From contig JAXRKP010000542.1 in assembly GCA_037039925.1 (NCBI GenBank), positions 80,001 through 144,000 of the forward strand: a stretch of 64,000 bases of DNA. The letters are read 5' to 3'. Every line of letters starts with the position of its first letter. Position 1 is the first letter of the stretch. This stretch comes from Doris montereyensis (lineage: Eukaryota > Mollusca > Gastropoda > Nudibranchia > Dorididae). Shown here one piece after another: positions 45,880 through 58,629 of this stretch. The notes under the pieces were generated by a model, which saw only the letters and a list, made by a program, of their open reading frames with translations, was not told the origin of the DNA and searched no databases. The translations under genes and the position numbers were made by a program.

Positions 45880-47005
45880 TACATGTAATAGATAAAAGAT
45901 ATGAATGGGCGAAGAGACATGAATAACAGTGGGGGGGATGAAATGGGATCACGCCTGTCTTGGGGGCCGAGAGGCTGAAACAAGGAAAATTATTGCCGCG
46001 AACGATGGCCAAGGAGATTCTTTCGAACAGCCAAGCCGTTTCTCTCGGATCGCCTGTCGTGGACGAGATACGGCGACCGATCTCAGAGATCAATGCCGCC
46101 CCTGCCGGACCGACAATACCGAACGTTTCGACTGTGACCAGTACGAAGTGGTATCGGTCGCTCTTGTCGGTGTATTTGGCTGTTTTCCTGGCCTCTGCGG
46201 CGCGGCTCACATTGCTAAAGACGGTGGAGGAAAGAAGTCGCTGCAAGTGGCGTCCCAGACCAGGGCTTGGCCGCGTTTGAATGGGAACACCGTTATTCCA
46301 TCTGGGCGTTTACCGTCGCCGCGGTCGAGGCCTACGGGCTCGAGGACGGAGTTGAGACCGGCGTCGTCGAACGATCGTTTGACAACTTCGTTCAGCGCCG
46401 AGTGACGAGGGATACGGCCTGTGCTTTGACGGCAAGAGAGCAAGTGGAGGCCGAATTCGTCAACCATGGCGCCACAACGGCATTTGTGGACCAGGCACAC
46501 CTTCAGGCCCAGACGGAGCGACAGGCCGAAACGAACGCAGTCGTCGTCCAGCAGCGATCCGATGGAAGATGGAGGTATGCTGTTGAGCCAGTCGCCTGAA
46601 TGCGGCTCCGCTGCTGTGGCCAGGCAAGCCATTCGGTGTTGATCGGCGGACTGGTACAACCCAGTTTTCGTCACTGAATGGACGGCCGAGGACCAACATC
46701 TTTGTTGTTTTGGATTTGAGACCGGAGGCATGTACAACAAACTCCAACTCAGGGACAGTCGCCAGCTCTTTTGTCAGACCCGATTCAGGGATGTTGTGAA
46801 AAATCGAGTCGACAAGAGTTTGCGACGTTTGGAGGGATGACGCGTATGCAGGAAGGGCGACGTCAGCGGCACGTGTCAGGCCTATTCCACCTGTGCTCAC
46901 GGGTAGGCCGGCATGGGCCCAACCAGTATCGTCAAGTTTGACATTACATGTTGTCAAAGTGCTAGAAATTAACCCAGTCAGGGCAGCTTGTCTGAACTGA
47001 ATCAA
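45880..47005 (-). mobile_element. GC-rich LINE 3' part with CCHC motif and PD..D-like nuclease block
   Basis: Three overlapping minus-strand frames follow one another: GWAHAGLPVSTGGIGLTRAA (47,005-46,560); DWLNSIPPSSIGSLLDDDCV, CLVHKCRCGAMVDEFGLHLL SC, DGKRPDGITVFPF and ALVWDATCSDFF (46,740-46,207); then RKTAKYTDKSDRYHFVLVTV, EIGRRISSTTGDPRETAWLF and ERISLAIVRGN (46,246-46,000). C-x-C-x8-H-x3-C followed by RPD...WD resembles the zinc-knuckle plus restriction-like endonuclease tail of non-LTR elements such as the R2 group, but the clade is uncertain. GC content is clearly above the surroundings. Confidence 0.75.
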
Positions 47006-47009
47006 GGAA

Positions 47010-47560
47010 CTTTTGTAGTTCTCGTATAAACATAAATGACATTCACAGGTTGTCTATGTTGGTGTATAGAGAGGACATTGCAGAGAAAAATGTGTTAAAG
47101 CTCCAAGTAAGTATCGAATCTAATCATCGTTGCTCGATTATGTGGTTTGGCCATGGGTTTGGCTTGGCCCATAGGTCATCTCTCTGATGTAGGCTAGTAA
47201 CAAATTAGACGGCTAATGACTCCGTGGTGTATCCCCCATAGAAAACGTACCCTTATAAAAGTGTTTCTGAATCAAAATCATAGATTTCTATTAATATGTA
47301 TGTGGTCAACATAGACAAGTACGCAGTAGGTAGGAGGAATTTAAAATTAGGCACCGATGAGGACTAACAGGAAGAAATGCAAATAAAACACAACACCATT
47401 ATGCTGGGCCAAAGGAAATTAGATAGATCTATAGAAAATCTAGACCTAGTGTAGATAAATCGTTGGAAGTTCATTATTCTTGAATTTTGTGGATACAGAT
47501 CTAACTCATAACACAAAATACTATGTAATAATATTTTATAGTCGTTGATCACAGTTCAAT
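47010..47560. other. Intergenic stretch upstream of the sulfatase gene
   Basis: No gene seen. Unique sequence with AGATCTAG words at 47,410-47,460. The putative sulfatase promoter should lie at its 3' end. Confidence 0.4.
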
Positions 47561-47569
47561 GGCGTTTTT

Positions 47570-47619
47570 GTCACATGACAATCATGTGACTAAACCGAAT
47601 CATTGCCAAGTCATGTGAC
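47570..47619. promoter_or_regulatory. Three M-box/CLEAR-like E-boxes upstream of the sulfatase gene
   Basis: GTCACATGAC at 47,570-47,579, ATCATGTGAC at 47,581-47,590 and GTCATGTGAC at 47,610-47,619 are near-palindromic E-boxes within 50 bp, 109-158 bp before the sulfatase ATG. MiT/TFE factors (TFEB, MITF), which control lysosomal genes, bind TCACGTGA and TCATGTGA (established). Function here is inference from motif and position; the transcription start is unknown. Confidence 0.5.
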
Positions 47620-47727
47620 AACAGTGAAGTGTCAATGATAACGATGAGTGATCAAATTGTGTCGGCCTGATGCTAGCCTATTATATCCAGAAAAGATCAG
47701 TTCATTGTCCACAAAGTTGAAACAAAA

Positions 47728-47858
47728 ATGAACTTCTTACAGATTTTCTACACTAATTTGCTTTGGCTCAACATAGTTGTAGTAGTTGTGCTTTTTTTTA
47801 CATTCCTTCGTGTCAATCATCGGCGCCGAATATTATATTCATCCTTGCTGACGATCTT
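47728..47858 (+). CDS. ARSB: Sulfatase exon 1 (signal peptide, ADDL), frame broken
   Basis: ATG at 47,728 begins MNFLQIFYTNLLWLNIVVVV, a strongly hydrophobic signal sequence. The exon end reads APNIIFILADDL before a GTGAGT donor at 47,859, the classic sulfatase start ending in the metal-binding Asp pair. The two parts are in different frames. One missing T in the run at 47,792-47,799 explains it; with nine T the join would read LFFYIPSCQSSAPNI, giving a plausible signal-peptide cleavage region. Confidence 0.85.
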
Positions 47859-47944
47859 GTGAGTGCTCATTATAATTTGATTTTATAATCTAGATTCTTT
47901 TCTAGATCTAATCTAGATTTCTAAATTCTAGATTTCTAACCCTC

Positions 47945-48499
<555 letters not shown>

Positions 48500-48769
48500 T
48501 GATGTTTATTGAAATCTGGGGAGTTTGGTTGTTGGGCAGACCATTTAATTTTCTCTGTGATCAAAATTCATTAATAGTGAACATTTCTAATAGTTTCCTT
48601 TCTTCACATGATCATTACTGCAGGTCCTTAGGTAGGCTAGCCGAGTTGATGTAACTGTCGTTGCACCACTAGATCTAGAGTGATTATTGTGTCTAAAAAG
48701 GTATTGATTTCAATGGAAATGTCAATTTTTAATATTTTGAGATCTATGGTTTATAAATTTAACAATAAG

Positions 48770-50040
48770 AAGTCACTTGTATAGAGCACTTAATCCATTA
48801 GGCATGCTCTAAGACACTTCACAGAAATCACACAATTGTATACAAGCGATAAACATTAATAACTGAATAGTTCTGTTTTAAGATATGGTTTAAAAGTTGA
48901 GTGTGGCATTAGATAGAGATTTGAGTTTGGTTTTTTGGCATTAGATTTGCAGTTTGGCTTTTGATCTCTGTTTAAGGTTGATTGCATTTCAGGATCTTAG
49001 GCTTCCAGCTGGAACGTTGATGTCAATCAGAGCATAGAGATATTTATAAGCGTGTCTGTGTATGTATTTGTAGGTGTGGCAAGCAATTTTGAAAGTTATT
49101 CTGTATTCTCTTTTCGATGTGTAGCCAGTGTAGGACAGGGCTGATGCTCTCACGTAAATTTGTCTTTGTAATGACCCCGCAGAGCTTTGTTGGGAACCAC
49201 CTGCAATTATTTTTAAATCTTTGCTGGTAGACCATAGAGTAGAGCGTTACAATAATCCAGTCTACTTGTGATGAGGGCATGCCTGAGAATTCTTGCTGAA
49301 TTTGTGTCAAGCAGATCTTTGATTCTGTACAGGCTTTTCAGATAGTAATGAGTAGTTTTCAGCACAGTGTTCACGTGTTCTTCCATAGTCAGCGATTCGT
49401 CGAGATGAAGGCCAAGATTGCATACACGTCTTAAACGATTGATTGTACTGTCCAGAATGGATATAGACACGACGATTGGTTTTCCTCTTCTCTTTTAAAG
49501 GCAATGAGTTAAGTTTTATCCTCGTTCAGTTTCAATTTGTTTAGGTTCATCTATCATTTTACTTTAACGACACATAACTCAATCAAACTCATGACTGAAT
49601 GCAGTGAATCAAACGACATTGGAAGATAAATCTGTGTATCATCGGCGTAAAGGTGGTAGTCGACGCCTGCCAATGACAAAATATGTTTCAGAGGTGATGT
49701 GTTGATGGTGAAAAGGATAGGTCCAATGACCGAGCCCTGTGGAACGCCGAAATTCAGTAATGGTGATGTGCTTGTTGATTTAATTAGGACTTTCTGTTTT
49801 CAATCCGTAAGGTATTCAATGAACCAGTTTAGAGCATCACCCTCTACTGCAAAATCTTGCCTGAGTCTCGTCAGTAATATTTTGTGGTCGACAGTGTCAA
49901 AGCGGTGTTCAAGTCCAAAAGGATCTATATAAGTGTAATAACTTAATATGTAATGTTCCTTCATGGCCTTCACAGCACACAGTCGGGGTGTATCCCGATG
50001 TCTATCGGGGGAAAGGGAACAGACTAGGTGATAACACATC
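48770..50040 (-). mobile_element. Jockey/CR1-type LINE RT remnant in sulfatase intron 1
   Basis: Minus-strand frames from 50,000 downward read [20 protein letters not shown] then [53 protein letters not shown] (YADD at 49,638-49,649) and NLNKLKLNEDKT, then NLGLHLDESLTMEEHVNTVL and SLYRIKDLLDTNSARILRHA. These are RT blocks in order, broken by frameshifts and stops. The far end carries a GTATAGAGCACTTAATCC tail (48,775-48,830). Confidence 0.88.
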
Positions 50041-50175
50041 TCTTCTTGGACAGGACATTAGTCTGTTATATATATTGGTCTCCCTCTGCAACTGATGCTG
50101 GTACCATTTGCACCTGGGGGAACACATTAACCGATTCTACCCATAGTACGAGTTTACTTGGACAACATGACCTAC
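50041..50175 (-). repeat. tRNA-headed SINE, minus fragment
   Basis: GGACAGGACATTAGTCTGTT, TGCTGGTACCATTTGCACCT and AACACATTAACC match the 3' half of the SINE family. Confidence 0.65.
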
Positions 50176-50785
50176 CAAGCATGCGCATACTCAGATAATC
50201 ACATTTCCTTCTTATTGTCTTCTTTTTTTATATAGAGATATTACAGCTTTTTAATTCGGAGGAGAATCAAAACTACCTTGTTACCATGACTTTGCTTTGG
50301 CGTCTTTCTTCGGTGGGAGCTTCTGGGTGGCGATTTAGCGACATTTTTGTTCAATATAAGCTTCTTTTTTTATGCAATGACATCACCAGCTATAACCGGA
50401 GAAATTTAATTGCTGAGGATGTTCTTAGAGAGATTTATATGAAATTGGGCAGTGAGGTAGGGGAATGTTTATCAGGTAGATCTAATGACCATCAAATTCA
50501 ACAGTCAACAGGCAGCTTGAGGTTTCATGTAACTGGTCGACCTAGAACATAACAAACAGCTGATGTTGGTGGGTGAGAACGGGACAATAAATCAAGAAAA
50601 AAGTAGTGCAAATTGCTCTGTTTTTATATCTTTCAAAATGTACATGTGTGTGTTTGTGTGAGAAATATAGTATGTATGGAATCCTCTGTCATTTCTTAAT
50701 TCATCCTAAAAATGTAATGAAAATATCTCATTAGAAGAAAACTAGGGACATGTATTCAACACTAGTATAGTAAGCAATAACACTG
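50176..50785. other. Intron 1 of the sulfatase gene, unassigned
   Basis: No exon or repeat family recognised. Confidence 0.4.
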
Positions 50786-50787
50786 CC

Positions 50788-50968
50788 CAGGACAGCTGAT
50801 CCAGGGGGAGTGGCATGTCACTGCAAAGCTGGATTGTGACCTAGATAATTTGGCTGTGATGCAAGGGCAGATTGAGTCACAAGTGTTTTTCCCCAGTGAC
50901 CCAGCTAGGATTTGAACCCAGGACGTCATGATCCCAGGCCCACCAGCTTAACTACTAGGTTACTAATT
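50788..50968 (-). repeat. tRNA-headed SINE, minus fragment
   Basis: GGATTTGAACCCAGGACGTC and CCACCAGCTTAACTACTAGG are the inverted box B and box A regions. It ends 60 bp before sulfatase exon 2. Confidence 0.72.
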
Positions 50969-51028
50969 TTGGTCTTCTATATGTATAGTTTATATACACA
51001 TATATATGTTTTTATCTTGCCATCACAG

Positions 51029-51184
51029 GGTTGGGATGATGTTGGATTTCATGGATCTGAAATCAAGACACCCAACATCGATCGTCTTGCCGGAGAGGGA
51101 GTGATGTTAAATAATTATTATGTCCAACCTATTTGTACTCCCACCAGGGGTGCTATTCTCACTGGCAAATATCAATACACACAG
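51029..51184 (+). CDS. ARSB: Sulfatase exon 2 (formylglycine motif), frame broken at 3' end
   Basis: Phase 0 after exon 1, reading [20 protein letters not shown] through [21 protein letters not shown] is the C-x-P-S/T/A-R core whose Cys is converted to formylglycine; Thr replaces the commoner Ser, which the signature allows. The exon should end in phase 1 with IHTG-LQH. One A is missing around 51,173-51,176 (CAATA where CAAATA is expected). Donor GTAACT. Confidence 0.95.
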
Positions 51185-52109
51185 GTAACTTCTGCTTTTT
51201 TTATGTGTGTCCTACATCGTGTTGTTGTTTTTCTTTTATTAACATTTCTCCTCTTGTTATTTGCTATGACTATGATTCTGATAAAAACCTGTGTATTCAC
51301 CAAATTTTCCATTTTTTTGTTTATTCGCATTGAAAAATCCCTTGACATTCAAGATAGGAAAATTGATAAATATATAATTGTCTTTCAAGATATTTTTAAA
51401 ATCTGTTTATTGCTATACATTTCAGAGTATCTTTTTTTCTTCTTACATTCTTATTTTATTTATTGCTATGCATTGCTGAATACCTTTCGTTCTTTAAGAC
51501 TTTTGTAAAATTTAGTCTGTAGAATATGTGTATTTATATTTATGTATGTTTTTTCATCAGAATAGATTTTCATTTTTGTTCATGAGATTTGTTATGGAGG
51601 TCTTGACTATGAATGATACAATTACAAAGTCGTCAATGCTGCCGTTATCAAGCAAAGTGCCATATGTGCAGCCGGACTAGATTTCCTAGTTTAACCGCAA
51701 TTGAGAAAAACGTGTTTTGGTCTCTAAAATATATAGTCTACACTCAAATACCAAAACTAAGTACACCAAAGTATTGCCTCGTGACATAGATGTTTTCAAA
51801 TAAACAGTCAACCATCTGGCCATAGTGGATTACGTAATATACCTCTTACTGCACTTCGTTTGAAAACGTAGGGACCAAAATCCACCGGTTATTATCAAAT
51901 GAACTGCTGTATCCGTAGGTCTCAGATTGATCGTCTCATACTTTGCTGAGAAATCTCTCGCGATTATCATTTACAGTGCTGTATACGCAGTTGCCGCTGA
52001 CGACCGTGTGGGGAGACTCAGCTTTCACACTAGGCTGCTATGAATTCATTAGCTTTGATGAATAGTGTATTGCGAAACTATTCACTAATGCTTTTCTTCA
52101 TCTACTACC

Positions 52110-52410
<301 letters not shown>

Positions 52411-54330
52411 AAAACTTTGTAGATGTGAATTCTTTAAATAGTCCAACTGATTCATGAAAATAAGGATGCTTTACATAAACAAAGAAATCAAGATGAATTT
52501 AGTCATAAAAAATATTTTGCAACGGAATCAACCTAAGAAGTGTCGGATAAGGGCGTTAATCGTTTGTATTGTTAATTGTAATGTAATTCCTCAGATCTGA
52601 TTGGGCTCAATAAGATTGACCCGCTCACTTGACTATGTTAATTACTGCATGCATTTGCTATTTATTAGTGTCAATTTGGAGCATGCTGGCCTTTTCATAA
52701 CATCAGATTGGTTCGTCTGACTAGTTAAAACTCTGTCAGCCTCCACTCCAAGTAATCCTTGCATATTTTGTAGTAAAATTCTTTCTTGGAAATCTCTTCA
52801 TGCTTGCCAATCAATAGGAGGAGAATACAATTCAAGATTGCGAGTTTGGCTTTTGGATGTCCTCATAACATTGCTCTGTGTAACGTCTATGATGTCGACC
52901 TTCATTCCTAAACATCTCTTTGTTCACCCTACCAGTTGCGACTTGTAAAGAAACCATGCAAAACGTCATTTTAGTCCTGGGTTTTATGCTCACTATGTGA
53001 ACAGTTTGGAACTTCCCTGTGTATCAACATCAGACATGGTCCAAATTTTTAAACTTTCAAACTGAAACCGAAAATGGCACTAAGGTGCTCACCATATTCC
53101 AGAACACTCTCAAGAGAAGCCAAGATGTATTCAGTGATCCGAGTGTGCAGAAATCTAATGTTGATGGGAAGTAAACGATGTAATCAAGCCCCTCACTATC
53201 TCAGAAAACCTCCAATTTGCTTGACCATGCACTGTCGCCATAGTCCTGATATTGCCTTTGCACACGTTGTATGCATGGGTAGGTCCAGTATTAAAAATAG
53301 AATCTACTGTTTTTTCTCTTCATTGTTAAAACTGCACGTATAGCTCCCACCTCCCTATTGATTGCATAGAGGTTACATGACGCTGTATGATCAGTACCAC
53401 CGATGCCTTTTGAAATCCCCCCTCCCCCATCCCTTTTAAAGAGCATGATATATGCCACAGACAGGATGTCAAAGATGCCTTCAGTTAAGTTTCCGATCCT
53501 TGACCCACACTCGTCAAATGATTGTTTTTGGGCTTTTCACACCAGCATATCGCGTGTAATGCGTACACACAGTTATACAGATTTGTTTTACTGTATATGA
53601 AAAATTCGCTAATCTGGCATCAGCATGCTGCATGGCAGAGTGTGCAGAAATTTGGCATGCTGTAATCCAGGGAGTTCTGTATTTAAACAAGACTATAACT
53701 AAAACCCCACTTTTTACTTGTTGTGAGAATAATGTTAAATAGTATTGTTGTGCTGTATTATGTCCTAATCTCGGAACATACAAGGGCCTCTACTCCGAGT
53801 GAGCACCATTATGGTGGATACCTGTGCTATGAAAATTACCAGTATCATTCTTATTATTCTTATTATTTAATATTATTTTCATTATTATTTTTAATAACGA
53901 TAATAAGATTATTCATATAGCGCTTTTCATGCAAAAAGGTTTCAATATTATTATTATTGTAATTATCAGGTTTGGTACATTATTCAAAGTTATTTTGAAA
54001 ATTGTGTCAAACTGATTTGCAGGCAAGCCGGGCTTGCTTTCTTTCACCCATGTTGTCAGCGCACACGTTTTTTGATTTCAAAGACTGTTCTTTAATTTTG
54101 ATTTTCATATTTTATTTTTGTCCCTTTTTATCCTGCAACGCTACAGCGTAATTCTGAAGTCAGCTCTCTTCTGTCCTGTAATGTTCATGAGAAATATTTC
54201 ATTGATAGTATAATTTCATTTGATGCTCCTAATGTTCTTCAGATATTTAATATAAAATGGATTTCAAGATTGTAAGGGAAGTTATCTTGGCAAATTGTAA
54301 AAACTCCTTTATCCATTATTATTCTGACAG

Positions 54331-54442
54331 GGCTACAGCATTACGTCATTGTGGGGTCCCAGCCGTATGGTCTTCCACTCAATGCTACGACGTTACCACA
54401 GGAGCTGAAAAAAATGGCTATAAAACTCATGCTGTTGGCAAA
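54331..54442 (+). CDS. ARSB: Sulfatase exon 3 (LQH...VGK), frame broken
   Basis: After TCTGACAG, entered in phase 1, it reads GLQHYVIVGSQPYGLPLNAT then TLPQELKK, and after an A-run continues NGYKTHAVGK. Human ARSB has GLQH...LPQLLKEAGYTTHMVGK with equal spacing. The run at 54,408-54,414 has seven A where eight keep the frame. The terminal Lys is the active-site Lys of the VGKWHLG block, split by the intron. Confidence 0.93.
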
Positions 54443-54649
54443 GTAAGAAATTTTGTATACACACATCTAAAATTTTCCAAGGAAATGACATATTGTCATC
54501 TTCCATCAACTGTTTTGGTAGTAGATTTAAATTCAGGCATAAATCTAGTCTTTTGGCGTTTTTTTAGATGATTCAGCAACATGAAGATAAGTATCTAATG
54601 TCTCAGAATCAGAATCAGCTTCACATGTAAAGTTAGATCGCGTGCATGG

Positions 54650-54985
54650 GTTAACAAGAATTTTTCGTTTTCGAGGGCTGAGTTAGTGACTACTAAAGTC
54701 ATCAAAGAATGTACTAACTGATAATAATTTTATGTCGTGTCTCCGTACAAATGATTCAACTACACATGCTAGAAATGCCGATACAGAAAGGTATCAGGAA
54801 GAAATAGAAAGGATTAGGAAAGCCAATGAGTGTTCTCGTTTTCGAGAGCTGAGTTAGTGACTACTAAAGTTGTGTTCATCTGCTTTCATTGTCCCTCAAA
54901 GATTCGACTTCACATGTGAGAAATGCTGATGCAGAAAGGTATCGGGAAGAAATAGAAATGATTAGGAAAGCCAATACCGACAGAT
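54650..54985. repeat. Direct duplication of about 150-180 bp in sulfatase intron 3
   Basis: TTTTCGAGGGCTGAGTTAGT, GACTACTAAAG and AGAAAGGTATCAGGAAGAAA, TAGAAAGGATTAGGAAAGCC occur twice in the same order (54,657 and 54,836; 54,785 and 54,932). An AC microsatellite follows at 55,384-55,415. Confidence 0.8.
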
Positions 54986-55383
54986 GTTGAGTTTGGCAGC
55001 AAACGGCCTACTGACGGGTTGCAATACGTGTTGGTGATGGCAGGGAGAGAGTTAAAGAGGGATAAAAGAATTGTATGTGGCTTTTTAAACAGTTGTTCTG
55101 GAAATTCATATGTCAACATTTCTAGTTGGGTGGAACATGTGACGATGATTTTTCCCTGTCAAAGAAAGTTCAAAGTAGCATGTCCAACTTTATTAAGAAC
55201 CTCTCTCTTAGTTTTTTCTTTTTTTTTTAAACTTCATTTACACAACAGCATATTATGGGAAAGGATTATATTTTGATTAGTTGATATTGATTGGTATAGA
55301 TTGGTAGCATGTAATCAAAAATATAAAAAAACAGAAAGAGACAGGGAAAGACAGACAAACTGACATAGATACAGAGAGAGAGA

Positions 55384-55420
<37 letters not shown>

Positions 55421-55577
55421 ACAGATTTTATGATTCTTACAATTTTTTGTTTTATTTATAGATCTACTGCTTTTCTAGATAGCACCTTTTGAGGATTGTT
55501 TCCGTTTAAGATTGTTAAGCAATATTATCAAGGGTCCTATTATCAAATGGCTCACAAAACGATTTTGATTTTTACAG

Positions 55578-55691
55578 TGGCACCTTGGTTTTTGCAGTGA
55601 TGCCTATCTTCCAGAAAACAGAGGCTTTGATTCCTTCCTTGGCTACTACACTGGTCACTCTGATTATTTTGACCATTATACCCATGACGGA
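55578..55691 (+). CDS. ARSB: Sulfatase exon 4 (WHLG...RGFDSF)
   Basis: A 38-codon exon, phase 0 at both ends, intact. It reads WHLGFCSDAYLPENRGFDSF then LGYYTGHSDYFDHYTHDG. WHLG carries the active-site His; PENRGFDSFLGYYTG is the strongly conserved sulfatase block (PTRRGFDTYFGYLLG in ARSB). Acceptor TTTTACAG, donor GTGAGA. Confidence 0.96.
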
Positions 55692-55969
55692 GTGAGAACT
55701 ACTTTACATGGCCATTTTTTCTTTTGAATCGTCTTGATACGTGAAATGTTGCTTGAGCGATTTTATATATGTAATTGAAAATGTTCACTTTGTTCATCAT
55801 TCCTCTGCAAAAGAGTGTTGATTTATTATTGAACTAACAATATGACTCTTGGATGTTGGATTATTCACCTTGCCTCATATCTAAATAGCGGGGGCACAGG
55901 TTCCTGAAGTGATTTTTTTTGCTTTTGAGTTTAGGCTTTTGTTTTTAGTATATACATGAGTAACTGTCA

Positions 55970-57870
55970 AAATACAGTCATCCTATATCATTGAAAAGTT
56001 TGTAGGGTCCTTGGTTCTCATAGAAACGGCCACCATCATGGATTTCGACCAAATTTTCTAAATCTATCCCCTCCCTTAGTTATGAATAAAATCACTCAAA
56101 ACATGTGCAGATCAACTTTTCCATCCGATATCTAAAAAGGGACGTCAGGTTTTTAAAAATATTTTGGATAAAAAAAAATGTATGAATTGTTGACAATACT
56201 ATATATCCCGAATGTATAAAAACAGTATTTTTATTACAACAAAAAAATTCTCAAAAAGTTTACAATATGTAAAAAAAGAACCGACGCCATTCTATCAACA
56301 TTGACAAGAGGAATGTGTCCAAAATATAATACAAATAGTTCAGTAAATGGTGGAGAAGATATAATTTTAGTGTGGAAAAACGACATTTCGAGAAAAATGC
56401 AAGTATAAAAATCAAAAGAAAATAACAAAAACAAACGCTTCAGATGGGTTTCCCTAGTTGTAGCAGCCCTTACTCTTTCGACAGTCTCTGGCATTGTTAC
56501 TTATGTAAATAGGATTACAAATCTAGTTTTTTTTTTTTTTTTTTCCTCTATATCCTATGCTTGTGCGCGTGTTAACATACACACTGACATGCACCACCTC
56601 TTACATCACACAGCGATGGGCGAAGCGACGAACGGTGTCGGCAGAAGTCAGGTGACCTTGATGCTGCCACATTGGGCGATTAGCCGCCAATATACAGGTT
56701 TTTACTGCCATCTTCACAGTCAGTGTTAGGGTAATTTAGGTCAAAATTTTGGCTGTTTTTACCTACCCTCGCCTGCAAAATATTTTGTAAAAATAAAATT
56801 ATACATCATATGGACATTTTTCTGCCATAAACTTGTAGATAAATGATCATTCTATCCGAATATGCAAAGATCAGAAAATTAACCTTTTGGTCGCTAACTC
56901 GCCAGTCCAGTGTCCCCCCCCCCCACCCCTTAAAGCTGTAGGTCACCCTAATAACAAAAAGGAAAGACTTTATAGCCATCTTGATTTTGACTCAATTTTC
57001 TAAATCTGTCTTCTCCCTTAGTTATGAATAAAATCGCTCAAAACTTGTGCAGATCGTCTTTTAGATTCATTATCTAAAGAGTAACGTTAGATATTTTGGA
57101 TAGTTTTTTTTAATGAATTTTTGAAAATACTATATATCGTGAATGTACAAAAAACGGCATTTTTATTACAAAAAAAGGAAAAATTCTCAAAAAGTTTACA
57201 ATATATAAAAAAGAACCGACGTCATTCTATTAACATTGACAAGAGGAACGTGTACCAAATATAATACAAATCGTTCGGTAAATGGTGGAGAAGATAAAAT
57301 TTTAGTGTGGAAAAACAACATTTCGAGAAAAATGCAAGTATAAAAATCAAAAGAAAATAACAAAAACAAACGCTTCAGATGGGTTTCCCTTGTTGTAGCA
57401 GCCCCCTTACTCTTTCAACAGTCTCTGGCATTGTTACTTATGTAAATAGGATTACAAATCTAGGTTTTTTTGTTGTTTTTTTTTTCTATACTATATCCTA
57501 TGCTTGTGCGCGTGTTAACATACATACTGACGCGCAACGCCTCTTATATCACACAGGGATGGGCCGACATCGATTGGTGACGGCAGAAACGAGGTCAAAG
57601 TCCGTGTTGCCACATTTGGCAATTAACCGCCAATATACAAGTTTTTACTGCCATTTTCTCAGTCAGTGTTAGAGTGATTTACGTCAAAATTTTGATTGTT
57701 TTTACTTAACCTCACCTAGAACATATTTTGCCCAAAAAAAATATACGTCATATGGACATTTTTCTGCCATGAACTTGTAGATAAATGATTGCTCTACCCG
57801 AATATGCAAAGAACAGAAAATCAACCTTTTGGTCCAAAACTCGCCAGTCCGGGTGCCCCCCCCTCCCTTA
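55970..57870. repeat. Tandem duplication of a 0.9-kb block in sulfatase intron 4
   Basis: Blocks 55,995-56,930 and 56,955-57,865 share the whole series: TTAGTTATGAATAAAATC, CATTCTATnAACATTGACAA, GGTGGAGAAGATA, CGCTTCAGATGGGTTTCCCT, CAGTCTCTGGCATTGTTACT, CTATGCTTGTGCGCGTGTTA and TATGGACATTTTTCTGCCAT. Divergence is around 10-15% by eye. Each ends in a C-run. Confidence 0.9.
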
Positions 57871-58223
57871 AGTAATATGTTTGATTATATATTTATGAAC
57901 AGTTGTGCATTATTTTAATAGTTTGCTTTTGCAATCATGACAGTAAAATCTCACAAAGCGACTGAAGAAACAAATGTCTGATAAAGAATTAATTAATTTT
58001 TTTTTTAAGTTTCTAAACAATTTATAATGATGGTCAAGTGGTCCCAAAATTGTACATATACTATTGCTATAGAGATACTGCTAAAGCATTGTGATAAGCA
58101 GGTTTAATTGTATATGTATATAAATATGTATTATGTGTATGTGTGTGGCCCCCTTGAAATATTTCAAACGTCTGTGTTTCTAGTTGGCAATTATATACTG
58201 AATTTCATGTTCTATCGTTGCAG

Positions 58224-58346
58224 AGGTTTATGGGCTATGATTTACATTACAAGGAAACAGCTTTGTGGAATCAAACTGAAGTGTATTCTACAGAGCTCTT
58301 CACAGCTCATGCAAAATCTATCATTCAGTCTCATGATAAATCATCA
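58224..58346 (+). CDS. ARSB: Sulfatase exon 5 (GYDL...YSTELF)
   Basis: A 41-codon intact exon, phase 0 at both ends. It reads RFMGYDLHYKETALWNQTEV then YSTELFTAHAKSIIQSHDKS, matching the GYDLR...YST.lfT..A...I block of arylsulfatase B-type enzymes. WNQT contains an N-x-T glycosylation sequon. Acceptor GTTGCAG, donor GTATGT. Confidence 0.94.
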
Positions 58347-58629
58347 GTATGTATGTTTTCTACACTTGCTTTAATGAAGAGTATAAAAGTAAACACTCTT
58401 GTTTTGTAATGTCACTGGCTTGTTTATCTCAAATTAATCTTAGTCAATGAAACACTCAATCTTTTTTTCCTTTTTTTTCCCCATTAAGAAAACTCCTCAT
58501 CCCTCACCATCTCCCCATCATACATAGATTTTTTAAAAGAATTAGCATGGAATAATAATTCTATACACTCTTATTGCTTCTGTCGTCACAGGGCATTACT
58601 AAAGCTAACTAATGTTCTTTCCTTCAAGC

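Noticed and set aside
45929..46599. Plus-strand ORFs in the GC-rich segment
   Set aside because: They are antisense shadows of the minus-strand LINE frames, which carry the recognisable motifs.
53074..53343. Plus-strand ORF in sulfatase intron 2
   Set aside because: No motif, no splice signals of suitable phase and no match to the sulfatase family order.
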